DNA from: Sphingomonas sp. IW22
Lineage (GTDB): Bacteria; Pseudomonadota; Alphaproteobacteria; Sphingomonadales; Sphingomonadaceae
Direction: 5' to 3'
Assembly (NCBI RefSeq): GCF_041321155.1
Contig: NZ_JBGGWB010000001.1
Span: 434,001-498,000 of the forward strand
DNA: 64,000 bases
The notes beneath the pieces were generated by a model. It saw nothing but the letters and a program-made list of their open reading frames with translations, searched no databases and was not told the DNA's origin. This document shows, piece by piece, positions 1-9,781 of the stretch. Position numbers and translations under genes: made by a program. Position 1 is the first letter of the stretch; every line of letters starts with the position of its first letter.

Positions 1-939
1 GCTGTCGATGCCGCGCGCTTCCTCATCGCCGCGAAGCTGACATTCGGGCAGCGCCTCCACCAGCGCGGGGATCGCCCGGTCGGCAATCGCTCGGTCGATC
101 ACGATGCTTTCGGTTGCGCCGCACACGCCGGTGCGCCGCAGCTTGGCATTGCGGATCACCGCCACTGCCTGATCCAGATCGGCATCGGCGTGGATATAGC
201 TGTGGCAGTTTCCGTCCAGGTGCAGCAGCGTCGGCACGCGCGCTTCGTTGCGGACCAGTTCGACCAGGCCGCGGCCGCCGCGCGGGATCGCCAGATCGAC
301 ATGGTCGACCGCGCGTAAAAGCTCGCCCACAGCGGCGCGGTCCGCCACGCCGACGGTCTGCACGCACTGGGCGGGCAGCCCCGCATCGGCCAGTCCGGCC
401 TGCATGCAATCGACGATCGCCGCGGTCGAACGGCGGCTTTCCGAGCCGCCGCGCAGGATGATGGCATTGCCCGATTTGATGCACAGCGCGCTGGCATCGG
501 CACCGACATTTGGCCGCGATTCAAAGATCATGGCGATGACGCCGATCGGCACCGCCACCCGGCGGATGTCCAGCCCGTTGGGGCGTTCGAACTGCGCCAG
601 CTCACGCCCGACAGGGTCGGGCAGCGCGGCGATTTCCTCCAGCGCGGTGGCCATCGCCTCCACCCGCTTTTCGTCCAGCATCAGCCGGTCGATAAAGGCG
701 GCGGGCTTGCGTCCCTCCACATCCGCGACATCGGCGGCATTGACCTCAAGCAGCGCGGGCGCCGCTTCGCGCAGGCGGCGCGCGGCGGACAGGATCGCAC
801 GGTTGCGCGTGTTGGTGTCGCTCATCGCCAGCGCGCGGGCTGCTGCCTTCGCCGTGCGGCCCAGCGTCTCGATATGGCCGGCCACATCGTCGGACTGAAT
901 GGCGGTTTCGGTTTCGGGCTTGGTCTTCAACAGGGTCAT
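1..939 (-). CDS. proA: Glutamate-5-semialdehyde dehydrogenase (gamma-glutamyl phosphate reductase), 3' end missing
   Basis: This enzyme makes glutamate-5-semialdehyde from gamma-glutamyl phosphate with NADPH, the second step of proline synthesis. The frame reads from an ATG at 939 to the window edge, giving 313 of the usual ~420 residues; the C-terminus lies outside. Visible family signatures include [25 protein letters not shown] and the catalytic-cysteine segment [11 protein letters not shown] near residue 295. It lies 61 nt downstream of proC on the same strand, so the two are probably one transcript, with proB divergent. The assignment is secure; only the truncation by the window limits it. 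Confidence 0.95.
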   Translation of the reverse strand, partial: MTLLKTKPETETAIQSDDVAGHIETLGRTAKAAARALAMSDTNTRNRAILSAARRLREAAPALLEVNAADVADVEGRKPAAFIDRLMLDEKRVEAMATALEEIAALPDPVGRELAQFERPNGLDIRRVAVPIGVIAMIFESRPNVGADASALCIKSGNAIILRGGSESRRSTAAIVDCMQAGLADAGLPAQCVQTVGVADRAAVGELLRAVDHVDLAIPRGGRGLVELVRNEARVPTLLHLDGNCHSYIHADADLDQAVAVIRNAKLRRTGVCGATESIVIDRAIADRAIPALVEALPECQLRGDEEARGIDS

Positions 940-1000
940 GAAAGCTTCTTTCCGGCGCAAGCGCCTTGAATTGGGTATGAAAGGAGAATGGCGTACCGGG

Positions 1001-1804
1001 TCAGCGCAGCGCGACCGCGCGCGCATAGGCCGCCTCAAGCGTTGCGCGCATCAGCGCGTCCAGATCGCCCTTGCCGTTCAGCGCATCCAGGCCCGCGGCG
1101 GTCGTGCCGTTCTTGCTGGTCACGCTAATCCGCAGCGCCTCAAGATCGAGGGGGGACTGCCGCGCCATTTCGATCGTGCCTGACAAGGTGCCCAGCACCA
1201 GCTGCTTGGCGGTCTCGGCATCGAAACCCAGCGTCTGCGCGGCCTCCACATATGTACGGGCGATTTCGAACACATAGCCCGGCCCCGAACCTGCGACGGC
1301 GGTCAGCCGGTCCAGCTGATCCTCGTCCGCGACCCAGATGGCAGTACCGACCGCCGCCATCAACGCTTCCGCCGCGTCGCGTTGTTCCGGGGTGACGGAG
1401 GGGTCCGCACACAGACCGCTGACGCCCGCACCGATGGCGGCGGGCAGGTTCGGCATGATCCGCACCACCGGCGCATCGCCGCTGAGCGAGCGCAGCCGGG
1501 CGATGGACGCCCCCGCCGCGATCGACGCGACAAAGCCTCTATCGGCCAGCAGCGCGGCATAGGTCGGCAGCACCTGATCCAGCATCTGCGGCTTCACTGC
1601 CACGATGACCAGATCATAGGCGGTCGTGCCGGGCGCCGGCGCTTCTTTGAGGAATGTCACGCGGGCCGGAGTGTCCGTACCCGGCTGGGCAGCGGGGTCG
1701 ATGACGTGGAAATCATGATCCGGGAACTGGCGATCGGCGACCGCGGCCCATTGCGACATCAACGCCGCGCCCATTTTTCCATGTCCGACCAGTGCGATCC
1801 GCAA
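1001..1804 (-). CDS. proC: Pyrroline-5-carboxylate reductase
   Basis: It reduces 1-pyrroline-5-carboxylate to proline with NAD(P)H. The N-terminus [11 protein letters not shown] is the Rossmann dinucleotide motif, and the C-terminal part has the family segment [14 protein letters not shown] followed by [15 protein letters not shown] place the start at a TTG (1804) preceded by GGGAGAA at a normal distance. This gives 267 aa, the usual family size; the open frame runs upstream to 1870 but that extension has no ribosome site and no family similarity. It is the first gene of a leftward proC-proA pair. Confidence 0.93.
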   Translation of the reverse strand: MRIALVGHGKMGAALMSQWAAVADRQFPDHDFHVIDPAAQPGTDTPARVTFLKEAPAPGTTAYDLVIVAVKPQMLDQVLPTYAALLADRGFVASIAAGASIARLRSLSGDAPVVRIMPNLPAAIGAGVSGLCADPSVTPEQRDAAEALMAAVGTAIWVADEDQLDRLTAVAGSGPGYVFEIARTYVEAAQTLGFDAETAKQLVLGTLSGTIEMARQSPLDLEALRISVTSKNGTTAAGLDALNGKGDLDALMRATLEAAYARAVALR

Positions 1805-2066
1805 AACATTCTCCCATAGATTAGATTGAACAACGCAAACCCGGTGGAACACTCCTCCGACGATAACCAAATATCGTACATGGCCAAATCAGGCACATCC
1901 ACCACATCCAGCCCAAACAGGGCGAGCGGTTTGCCACATCCGTCAAAATGTGTATAAGGGCTTCATATTAACCGCCAGCTCATATGTCAACGTCGTGTTC
2001 ATTCTGTGTAGCAGGATCGATTATTCTTAGACGACATCTATATTTTAGAATTCATTGGAGTTGCTT
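1805..2066. promoter_or_regulatory. Divergent proC/proB intergenic region
   Basis: These 262 bases separate the leftward proC-proA pair from rightward proB. They are clearly AT-richer than the genes, with TA-rich stretches at 1961-1975 and 2019-2045, and must hold the promoters for both directions. No convincing small ORF or riboswitch is visible. Confidence 0.5.
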
Positions 2067-3212
2067 GTGAACGAACCAAAGCGCGTTGTAGTAAAGGTCG
2101 GGTCCAGCCTTTTGACCGATCAGGTCCGCCTGACTCCGCGATGGGGATTCATGCAGCAGGTTCTGGAGGATATCGCCCTCCTTCGGGACGAAGGGTATGA
2201 AGTCGTGCTCTGCTCTTCGGGCGCGGTCGCGCTGGGGATGCGGATGCTGGACGTCACCCCCGCGACGGCCGGCCTGCGCGACAAGCAGGCGGCAGCCGCG
2301 TGCGGCATGCCGCTGCTGCTCGACGCCTACAAGCATATCGGCCACCAGCATGAACTGGACATCGCGCAGATCCTGGTGACGCTGGGAGATTTCGAGGATC
2401 ATGCCCGGTTCCTGAACACCAAGAACACCGTCCACCGGCTGCTCGACGCCGGGGTGCTGCCGATCATCAACGAAAACGACACGATCACGACCGAGGAAAT
2501 CCGCGTCGGCGACAATGACCGGCTGGCGGCCAAGGTCGCTCAGATGATCCAGGCACAGCATCTGGTCATCCTGACCAGTGTCGACGGGCTTTATGACCGC
2601 AACCCGTCGGAACCGGGCGCAAAGCTGGTAGAGACGGTCCATGATGTCAGCCAGTATCTGGCGGTCACCAGCGAAGTCAGCGAATTGGGCAGCGGCGGCA
2701 TGCTGACCAAGATGCAGGCCGCCAACATGGCCCAGAATGCCGGTTGCAACACGCTGATCGCCAATGGCGAAGTCCAAAGCCCGATTTCGTCGGTGCTGAA
2801 GGGGGAGCGCCCCTGCACCACCTGCGTCGCGTTTGACGAACCGCTGACCAGTTGGGCGACGTGGCTGACCAATCGCCTGCAGATGGCGGGCAGCATCGTG
2901 ATTTCCGCCGAAGCTGCCGACGCCATCGACCGTGGGGAGCGCGGGATCGACCGTTATGACGTGCGTTCGATCACCGGCAACTTCGCGAAGGGTGACGTGC
3001 TGCACGTCTATGACGAACAGGGTATCGAACGTGCGCGGGGCATGACCGATTTCTCGTCCGAACAGGCTGAAATCCTGACCCGCAATCTGGACGTGCCGGT
3101 CAAGTCGCTGCTCGGCTATCAGTCGCGCGGCGTGTTGATCGAAAAGACCAATCTGGCGACGCTCGACAGCCGGCAGATCCAGTGGAAGCCCCAGTTGTTC
3201 GCCGCTGAATAA
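2067..3212 (+). CDS. proB: Glutamate 5-kinase with C-terminal PUA domain
   Basis: It phosphorylates glutamate to gamma-glutamyl phosphate, the committed and normally proline-inhibited step of proline synthesis. The amino-acid kinase domain starts with KRVVVKVGSSLLT and has the GVLPIINENDTI and GDNDRLAAKVA motifs; the last ~110 residues (IDRGERGIDRYDV onwards) are a PUA domain. A GTG at 2067 has GGAG six bases upstream and is preferred over the in-frame TTG at 2055; the product is 381 aa. It stands alone rather than in an obgE-proB-proA operon and is divergent from proC-proA. Confidence 0.94.
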   Translation: MNEPKRVVVKVGSSLLTDQVRLTPRWGFMQQVLEDIALLRDEGYEVVLCSSGAVALGMRMLDVTPATAGLRDKQAAAACGMPLLLDAYKHIGHQHELDIAQILVTLGDFEDHARFLNTKNTVHRLLDAGVLPIINENDTITTEEIRVGDNDRLAAKVAQMIQAQHLVILTSVDGLYDRNPSEPGAKLVETVHDVSQYLAVTSEVSELGSGGMLTKMQAANMAQNAGCNTLIANGEVQSPISSVLKGERPCTTCVAFDEPLTSWATWLTNRLQMAGSIVISAEAADAIDRGERGIDRYDVRSITGNFAKGDVLHVYDEQGIERARGMTDFSSEQAEILTRNLDVPVKSLLGYQSRGVLIEKTNLATLDSRQIQWKPQLFAAE

Positions 3213-3223
3213 GGCATCTCTGC

Positions 3224-3260
3224 CCGGACTGAACGCGGACCGTTGCCGCGTTCAGTCCGG
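3224..3260. terminator. Stem-loop shared by convergent proB and mfd
   Basis: A perfect 15-bp inverted repeat (3224-3238 with 3246-3260, 7-nt loop) lies between the convergent genes, and its right arm contains the mfd stop codon. There is no T-run, so it would be a stem-only or Rho-assisted terminator, or mRNA 3'-end protection for both transcripts. Confidence 0.6.
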
Positions 3261-6200
3261 CTCCAGCATGGCCAGCGTTTCGCGGATCGCGGCCAGCCTT
3301 TGGCCCTCGTCCTCAATGGCGCGCGCGTCGATCCAGCGCTCGCCGCGCTGCTCCAGTCCGGCAGCGGACCAGTCGCCATCGCCCGACGCCGGGGTATAGG
3401 CGATGGCCGCCGGCCCCGCATCGATCCGCGCGACCCCCGCCATTTTTGCCAGCAGTCGCAACCGCGTCGGGTCGATCAGGCGAAGCGCCGCATCGGGCAG
3501 CGTGCCGAAACGATCCTCCAGCTCTTCCTCGAACGCATCCACCATTGCCGGCTCGTCGATCCGCGCCAGCCGAGCGTAAAGCGACAGGCGTATCCCCTCC
3601 TCCGGTATCCAATCGGCGGGCAGATGCCCGGCGGCGCCCAGATTCAGTTCGGGTGCGGGCCGATCAGCCGCTTCGCCGCGCGCTTCGCGCAGCGCATGGG
3701 CCAGCATGTGCTGATACAGTTCGACCCCGATCAGCTTCATGTGGCCGGCCTGTTCCTCGCCCAGCAAATCCCCCGCGCCGCGCAGGTCCAGATCGCGCGC
3801 GCTGATCGCGAAGCCGGCGCCCAGCTGGTCGAACGCCTGAAGGGTGCGTAACCGCTCGCGCGTTCGCGGGGCGATGGTGGCGCCGCTTTCGGTGGTCAGC
3901 AGGATCTGCCCGCGCCGCCCGCCGCGCCCCACCCGCCCGCGCAACTGGTGCAGCTGCGCCAGCCCGAACCGGTCGGCGCGGTGGACGATCATCACATTGG
4001 CGCGCGGCACGTCCAGCCCCGCTTCGATGATGTTGGTCGCGAGCAATATGTCGCCATCGCCATTGGCAAAGCCGACCATCGCCTCGTCAATCTCCGCCAC
4101 CGGCATCTTGCCGTGCGCGACGACGATGCCGAGTGCAGGCACCAGCTTTCGCAACCGCGCCTCCAGCGGGGCAATATCCTCGATCCGGGGCACGACGACA
4201 AAGCTCTGCCCGCCACGCGCGCTTTCGCGCAGCAATGCGGCGCGCACCGTCGCGTCGTCAAATTCGGTCAGGACCGTGCGGATCGGCTGGCGCCGCGCGG
4301 GCGGCGTCGCGATTATCGACAGCTTCTGCAAACCGACCAGCGCACCCTGAAGGCTGCGCGGAATGGGCGTTGCGCTCAGCATCAGGCTGTGCCCCGCCCC
4401 CAGCGCCTTTAGCCGCGCCTTGTCGGCGGCGCCGAAACGCTGTTCCTCGTCCACGATCACCAGCGCCAGATCGCGATAGGAAACGGCCTTTGCCGCGACC
4501 GCCGATGTGCCGATCACGATGCCGATCGAGCCGTCCTTCAACCCCGCGCGCACATGCCGCTGCGTGGCGGCGTCGTCCAGCCGCGACAGGCCGGCCACCT
4601 CGATCCCGGTATCGGCAAAACGCCGGCGAAAGGTTTCCAGATGTTGGCGCACCAGCACGGTGGTCGGCGCGGCAAGGACCACCTGCCGCCCCGACAGCGC
4701 GACCATCGCAGCGGCGCGCAATGCCACCTCGGTCTTGCCATAGCCGACATCGCCGATCACCAGCCGGTCGAGCGGCTGCCCGGATGCAAGATCGTCGCGC
4801 ACCGCCGCGATGGCGCGCGCCTGATCGGGGGTTTCGGTAAAGGGAAAGCGCGACGCAAAGCGTTCATAGGTCGCCGGGTCCGGCTCGATCGGGTCGGTCT
4901 TCAGCCGCGCGCGCTCCGCAGCGATCCCGGTCAGACCGCGCGCGGTTTCGGCGATGGCGACATGCACCGCCGCGCGCCGCTTTGCCCAGCTGGTGCCATC
5001 CAGACTGTCCAGCGTCACCGCTTCCGCATCGGCGCCATATCGCCACACCCGATCGACTTCGCCCAAGGGGACCAGCCGCCGCCCCTCACGCGCATATTCC
5101 AGCCGCAGAGCCTCTCCATCGGGCATCGGCTCCAGTCCGGTGACGCGGGCAATCCCATGATCCTCATGCACGACGATGTCGCCGACATGCAGTTCACCAG
5201 TCGCCAGCAATTCGGCCTGGCTGGCGGGCAGGTCGCCCCGCCCTGCACGCCCGCCCAGCAGATCGGCCGCCGCGACGACGGCCAGCGTGCCCAGCGCAAA
5301 GCCCCGGTCCAGCGGCGCCTCGATGGTCATCACCCGGCCTGGCCCCGCCGCCAGCGCGTCCCCAAGCCCCTCAACCGGCTCGATTTCGACACTCATCCGC
5401 TTGCCGATCCGGCGCGAGAGGAACCGCAAGTCGCGCGCGCTGCCGGCGAGCAGCAGCGCGCCCTGTTCCAGCGCCTTTCCGGCGAAGCGCACAAAGGCCC
5501 GCATCGGGTCGCGCCGCTCGACAAAACGCGGCGTCGGCGTGGCGGCATCCGGCATGAACAGCGTATCGCGCCCCTCCAGCGCGCGGCGCCAGCGGGCGGC
5601 ATCGACGCTGGCATCGCGCCGCTCCCCCGCCAGCCGAACAAAGCGCGCGCGCTGTTCATCGGCGCCCGGTTCGATCAGCACGGGTCGGTCGGGCAGGTGA
5701 TCGGTCAGCACTGCATCGCGCTGCGCCTCCGGCTCCCGCGCGCGGCCGATCTCAATCGCTTCCAGCGTCTCGATGCGACGCTGGCTGAGCGGATCGTAAT
5801 AAGCGATTTCGCCAATCGCATCCGCGGAAAAGCCGATGCGGACCGCCTGTGGCTTGTCGACCGGGAAAATGTCGATGACCGCACCCCGCACGGCGAACTC
5901 GCCCGGCTCGTCCACGCGGTCGTCGGCCAGATAGCCCAGCGCCTCCGCCCGTTCGGCAAAGCTTGCAGCGTCCAGCGCCTCACCCACCGAAAAACGGGGG
6001 GGCGTGGGGGCATAGGCGGCCGGCGGCGCGACGGGTGCGACCGTCGCTTCGGCCGATGCGATCAGATAGGCGCGCCGATCCGTCACGTCATGCAGCATGT
6101 GCAGCGCCCCCACCCGCGCGCCGACATTCGCGGCAGAGGCGTCGGCACCCGGCAGCGCGTCGCTGGCAGGCATCTGTGCCACCACGGCGGCGGGGTCGAA

Positions 6201-6371
6201 TGCGCGCAACAGCCGCGCGACCGCTTCGGCGCGGGCAGGGTCGCGCATCATCACGAACGCACCGTCGGGCGCGGCGGCGACAAGATGGGCGGCAATTTCG
6301 GCTGGGCTGGCGGCGGGGGTTGGGACAGTGTCGGACACATCGGCCAGTTCGGAACGCACCTGCAACATCAC
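3252..6371 (-). CDS. mfd: Transcription-repair coupling factor Mfd
   Basis: An ATP-dependent translocase that removes RNA polymerase stalled at lesions and recruits UvrA. The order is a UvrB-like N-terminal region (GEFAVRGAVIDIFP near residue 155), an RNAP-interaction domain (LHVGDIVVHEDHGIARVTG near 385), then a RecG-like motor with Walker A GDVGYGKTEVA, Walker B IVDEEQRFG and motif VI QLRGRVGRGG, and a C-terminal TRCF domain. At 1039 aa it is about 100 residues shorter than E. coli Mfd, the loss lying between the UvrB-like module and the RNAP-interaction domain. The frame opens at GTG 6371 with ATG at 6368; a GGGGG precedes both. Confidence 0.93.
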   Translation of the reverse strand: MMLQVRSELADVSDTVPTPAASPAEIAAHLVAAAPDGAFVMMRDPARAEAVARLLRAFDPAAVVAQMPASDALPGADASAANVGARVGALHMLHDVTDRRAYLIASAEATVAPVAPPAAYAPTPPRFSVGEALDAASFAERAEALGYLADDRVDEPGEFAVRGAVIDIFPVDKPQAVRIGFSADAIGEIAYYDPLSQRRIETLEAIEIGRAREPEAQRDAVLTDHLPDRPVLIEPGADEQRARFVRLAGERRDASVDAARWRRALEGRDTLFMPDAATPTPRFVERRDPMRAFVRFAGKALEQGALLLAGSARDLRFLSRRIGKRMSVEIEPVEGLGDALAAGPGRVMTIEAPLDRGFALGTLAVVAAADLLGGRAGRGDLPASQAELLATGELHVGDIVVHEDHGIARVTGLEPMPDGEALRLEYAREGRRLVPLGEVDRVWRYGADAEAVTLDSLDGTSWAKRRAAVHVAIAETARGLTGIAAERARLKTDPIEPDPATYERFASRFPFTETPDQARAIAAVRDDLASGQPLDRLVIGDVGYGKTEVALRAAAMVALSGRQVVLAAPTTVLVRQHLETFRRRFADTGIEVAGLSRLDDAATQRHVRAGLKDGSIGIVIGTSAVAAKAVSYRDLALVIVDEEQRFGAADKARLKALGAGHSLMLSATPIPRSLQGALVGLQKLSIIATPPARRQPIRTVLTEFDDATVRAALLRESARGGQSFVVVPRIEDIAPLEARLRKLVPALGIVVAHGKMPVAEIDEAMVGFANGDGDILLATNIIEAGLDVPRANVMIVHRADRFGLAQLHQLRGRVGRGGRRGQILLTTESGATIAPRTRERLRTLQAFDQLGAGFAISARDLDLRGAGDLLGEEQAGHMKLIGVELYQHMLAHALREARGEAADRPAPELNLGAAGHLPADWIPEEGIRLSLYARLARIDEPAMVDAFEEELEDRFGTLPDAALRLIDPTRLRLLAKMAGVARIDAGPAAIAYTPASGDGDWSAAGLEQRGERWIDARAIEDEGQRLAAIRETLAMLEPD

Positions 6372-6469
6372 ACCCCCGAAATCTCAATGGATCGCAAACC
6401 GAGATCGACCGGATACGTTCCGACCCGCGCGACTTGGGCACAGCGCGGCGAGGTGCTAGGGGCGCTGCC

Positions 6470-8326
6470 ATGCTAAACCTGACCGGTATCACGGTGCGCC
6501 TTGGCGGACGCACGATCATCGACGGCGCCAGCGCGCGCCTGCCACCGAAAGGGCGCATCGGCCTTGTCGGGCGCAACGGCGCGGGCAAGACGACGCTGAT
6601 CCGGGTGCTGACCAACCTGCTCGAACCCGATGCGGGCAGCGTCGACATGCCGCGCGGTGCGACCCTCGGCTATGTCGCGCAGGAAGCGCCCGCCGGAGAA
6701 GCAACGCCGTTCGAAACCGTTCTGGCCGCCGATGTCGAGCGCGCGGCCCTGCTGGTCGAAAGCGAGACAAGCGAGGACCCCGATCGGCTGGGCGATGTCT
6801 ATGACCGGCTGATTGCCATCGACGCCTATACCGCCCCCTCGCGCGCGGCGCAGATCCTGGTCGGCCTGGGCTTTGACGAAGACGCGCAGCATCGCCCGCT
6901 CAGCAGCTTTTCCGGCGGCTGGCGGATGCGGGTTGCGCTGGCCAGTCTGCTCTTCTCGCGCCCCGACGTGCTGCTGCTCGACGAACCGTCGAACCACCTC
7001 GATCTCGAAGCCGTGTTGTGGCTGGAGGATTTCCTCAAAAACTATCCGGCGACGATCCTGCTGGTCAGCCACGAGCGCGATTTCCTGAACAATGTGGTGG
7101 ACCATATCCTCCACCTGTCGGGCGGCAAGCTGACGCTCTATCCCGGCGGTTATGACGCGTTCGAGCGGCAGCGTGCCGAACGGCAGGCCCAGATCGCATC
7201 GGCACGAGCCAAGCAGCAGGCGGAGCGGGAGAAGCTTCAGGCCTATGTCGCGCGCAACTCCGCACGCGCATCGACCGCCAAACAGGCCCAGTCGCGCGCC
7301 AAGATGCTCAGCAAGCTGCAACCCATCGCCGAACTGGTCGATGATCCCAGCCTGAGCTTCGATTTCCCGAAGCCCGACGAGCTGCGCCCGCCGCTGATCA
7401 CGCTGGACCTGGCATCGGTCGGCTATGGCGAAACGCCGATCCTGAAGCGGCTGAACCTGCGGATCGACCCGGACGACCGGATCGCCCTGCTGGGTCGCAA
7501 CGGCAACGGCAAGACGACGCTGGCGCGGCTGCTGGCGGCCCAGCTCGCCCCCATGGAAGGCGCGATGAACGCATCGGGCAAGATGCGCGTCGGCTATTTC
7601 ACCCAATATCAGGTCGAGGAACTGGACCGCGACGAAACCCCGCTTCAGCACATGACGCTGATGATGAAGGGGGCCAGTCAGTCGGCGGTGCGCGCGCAGC
7701 TGGGCCGCTTTGGCTTTGAAGGGCACAAGGCGACGACGGAAGTCGGCAAGCTGTCGGGCGGCGAGCGTGCGCGTCTGGCGATCGCGCTGATCACGCGCGA
7801 CGCGCCGCACCTGCTGATCCTGGACGAACCGACCAACCACCTTGACGTCGATGCGCGCGAAGCACTGGTGCAGGCGCTGGCGGCCTATAGCGGGGCGGTG
7901 GTGATCGTCAGCCACGACCGCCATATGATCGAGCTGACCGCCGATCGGCTGGTCTTGGTCGACGGGGGCAGCGCGCGGGAATTCGACGGTTCGCTGGACG
8001 ATTACATCGCCTTCGTCCTGCGCGGCGATACGGAGGCGAAGCCCGCGAAGCAGGGTGGCGACCGCCGCTCCGGCGCCGACACGCGCGAACGCGAAAAGGC
8101 GCTGCGCCGCGCCGCGCGAGAGGCGGAGGCCGAAGTCGCGAGACTGACCGAACGCCGCGACCAGATCGACAAGGTGCTGGCCGACCCCGCCGCCGCAAAG
8201 GGGCCGTTGGCGTCAATGTCGGTGGGCGAGTTGATGAAGGCTCGCACCGAACTGGAAGACGGCATCGCCGCCGCCGAAGCCGCATGGCTCGAGGCAAGCG
8301 ACGCGATGGAGCAGCTGGCAGCCTGA
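6470..8326 (+). CDS. ABC-F family ATPase (Uup/YheS-like)
   Basis: A cytoplasmic twin-ATPase of the ABC-F class, without membrane segments. Such proteins act on the ribosome E site or in ribosome maturation. The first cassette has GRNGAGKTT, SGGWRMRVALA and LLLDEPSNHLD; the second has GRNGNGKTT, LSGGERARLAIA and LILDEPTNHLDVD. A basic P-site-tRNA interaction linker lies between them, and the last ~90 residues are a charged coiled coil. ATG 6470 is chosen because the longer frame upstream is antisense to mfd and lacks similarity. The product is 618 aa. It is monocistronic, divergent from mfd, and ends in a strong terminator. The exact subfamily is uncertain. Confidence 0.92.
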   Translation: MLNLTGITVRLGGRTIIDGASARLPPKGRIGLVGRNGAGKTTLIRVLTNLLEPDAGSVDMPRGATLGYVAQEAPAGEATPFETVLAADVERAALLVESETSEDPDRLGDVYDRLIAIDAYTAPSRAAQILVGLGFDEDAQHRPLSSFSGGWRMRVALASLLFSRPDVLLLDEPSNHLDLEAVLWLEDFLKNYPATILLVSHERDFLNNVVDHILHLSGGKLTLYPGGYDAFERQRAERQAQIASARAKQQAEREKLQAYVARNSARASTAKQAQSRAKMLSKLQPIAELVDDPSLSFDFPKPDELRPPLITLDLASVGYGETPILKRLNLRIDPDDRIALLGRNGNGKTTLARLLAAQLAPMEGAMNASGKMRVGYFTQYQVEELDRDETPLQHMTLMMKGASQSAVRAQLGRFGFEGHKATTEVGKLSGGERARLAIALITRDAPHLLILDEPTNHLDVDAREALVQALAAYSGAVVIVSHDRHMIELTADRLVLVDGGSAREFDGSLDDYIAFVLRGDTEAKPAKQGGDRRSGADTREREKALRRAAREAEAEVARLTERRDQIDKVLADPAAAKGPLASMSVGELMKARTELEDGIAAAEAAWLEASDAMEQLAA

Positions 8327-8363
8327 CGTCCAAGCGAACCGGCTGACCGCGGATAAAAAGAAA

Positions 8364-8391
8364 GGGGCGGTGCCACACACCGCCCCTTTTT
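8364..8391 (+). terminator. Rho-independent terminator after the ABC-F gene
   Basis: A 9-bp GC stem (8364-8372 with 8378-8386) is followed by five T at 8387-8391 and preceded by an A-rich stretch at 8355-8363, so it can also end the convergent permease transcript. Confidence 0.9.
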
Positions 8392-8412
8392 CGTGTCGAC
8401 CGTCCTTCGCCC

Positions 8413-9723
8413 TCAGGTGGCGGGGTCGACCTTAGGGTCGGCCAGCGCGTGGGTCGGCTTGGCCCCCCAGAGCGCGTAGAACAGGATGTAGAGCTCGCAC
8501 AGCGCGGTCAGCAGGAACGACAGCTGCAGGCCATAGGCGTCGGCCAGCCACCCCTGCACCACCACCAGCGCGCCGCCGGCAATCGCCATGATCAGCAGCC
8601 CCGATCCTTCCTCGGTCAACGGGCCGAGGCCGCGAATGCCGAGCGTGAAGATCGTCGGGAACATGATCGAATGGAACAGCCCGACCAGGATCAGCGACCA
8701 CATCGCCACCGGACCGGTGGTGAAGACGGTCACCAGCATGACGATGAACGCGCCGATCGAAAATGCCGCCAGCACCGTCTCTGCGGGAATGCGCTGCATG
8801 ATCGCCGATCCGGCAAAGCGGCCGACCATCATCCCGCCCCACAGGAAGGTCAGATACCGCCCGGCCTGTTCGTTAGTCAGGTTGGCGATGTCGGGCTGGC
8901 TGACGAAATTGACGAACAGGTTGGCGACGCCGATTTCCGCGATCAGATAGATGAAGATCGCCGGGATGCCGAACACCAGGTTGCGGTGCTTCCACAGCGA
9001 ATGCTTCTTGCGCTCCTCACGCGCCAGACGGCTGGTCGACGAGCCAAGCGCCGGCAGCGGAAAGCGCGCGATGATCACCGCCAGCACCACCAGCACCGCC
9101 GCGACCAGCACATAAGGCAGGACCACCGACTGCGCGTCGGCCAGACGCTCGGCCTGGGTCAGGACCGTGCCCGCCTCTGCCGTGCCGCCCTTGGAACGAC
9201 CCAGGATCAGATAGGCGCCGAACAGCGGCGCCAGCATGGTGCCTGCCGAATTCATCGCCTGCACCAGATTGAGCCGCGAGGATGACGTCTCAGGCGGACC
9301 GATCACCGCGACATAGGGGTTGGCCGCAACCTGCAGCAGCGTGATGCCGCTGGCGATCACGAACAGCATCACCAGCGTCACGCCATAAGATGGCAGGCTG
9401 GCCGCCAGAGTCATTCCCGCCGCGCCCGCCGCCATGATCAACAGGCCGATCACCAGCGACTTCTGATACCCCACGCGCTCGATCAGCTTGGCCGACGGGA
9501 TCGAAGCAAAGAAATAGGCGATGAACCACACGCTTTCGATCAACGTCGTCTGCGTATAGTTCAGGTCGAACACGCTGCGCAGATGCGGCAGCAGCGTGTT
9601 GTTGATAACCGTGATGAAACCCCACATGAAGAACAGGCTGGCAAGCAGCGTCAGTGCCGGGGCGTAAGTTGCGCGCGGTTGATCCGCACCTGTACTTTGC
9701 TTCACTTGGCTCGGCAGGGCCAT
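8413..9723 (-). CDS. FucP/GluP-type sugar:H+ symporter (MFS)
   Basis: An inner-membrane permease of the major facilitator superfamily, fucose/glucose/galactose clade. It is 436 aa with about 12 hydrophobic segments. The N-terminal LASLFFMWGFITVINNTLLPHL and the LLQVAANPYVAVIGP segment are typical of FucP-like carriers. The ATG at 9723 has GGAGGAT upstream. It is the last gene of the leftward regulator - galactose dehydrogenase - permease operon, so D-galactose (perhaps also L-arabinose or glucose) is the most likely substrate. The family is certain; the sugar is inferred from context. Confidence 0.88.
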   Translation of the reverse strand: MALPSQVKQSTGADQPRATYAPALTLLASLFFMWGFITVINNTLLPHLRSVFDLNYTQTTLIESVWFIAYFFASIPSAKLIERVGYQKSLVIGLLIMAAGAAGMTLAASLPSYGVTLVMLFVIASGITLLQVAANPYVAVIGPPETSSSRLNLVQAMNSAGTMLAPLFGAYLILGRSKGGTAEAGTVLTQAERLADAQSVVLPYVLVAAVLVVLAVIIARFPLPALGSSTSRLAREERKKHSLWKHRNLVFGIPAIFIYLIAEIGVANLFVNFVSQPDIANLTNEQAGRYLTFLWGGMMVGRFAGSAIMQRIPAETVLAAFSIGAFIVMLVTVFTTGPVAMWSLILVGLFHSIMFPTIFTLGIRGLGPLTEEGSGLLIMAIAGGALVVVQGWLADAYGLQLSFLLTALCELYILFYALWGAKPTHALADPKVDPAT

Positions 9724-9781
9724 TGGCGATCCTCCTTCATCAGACCCGCTCGACGCAGGCGATGTTTCTTTTAAGCGTTAT

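Noticed and set aside
4554..6476. 640-codon rightward open frame
   Set aside because: It is antisense to mfd, whose frame has clear helicase motifs; the translation is Arg/His/Gly-rich with no family resemblance, as expected for a high-GC shadow frame.
6473..7924. 483-codon leftward open frame
   Set aside because: Antisense to the ABC-F ATPase with two full Walker sets.
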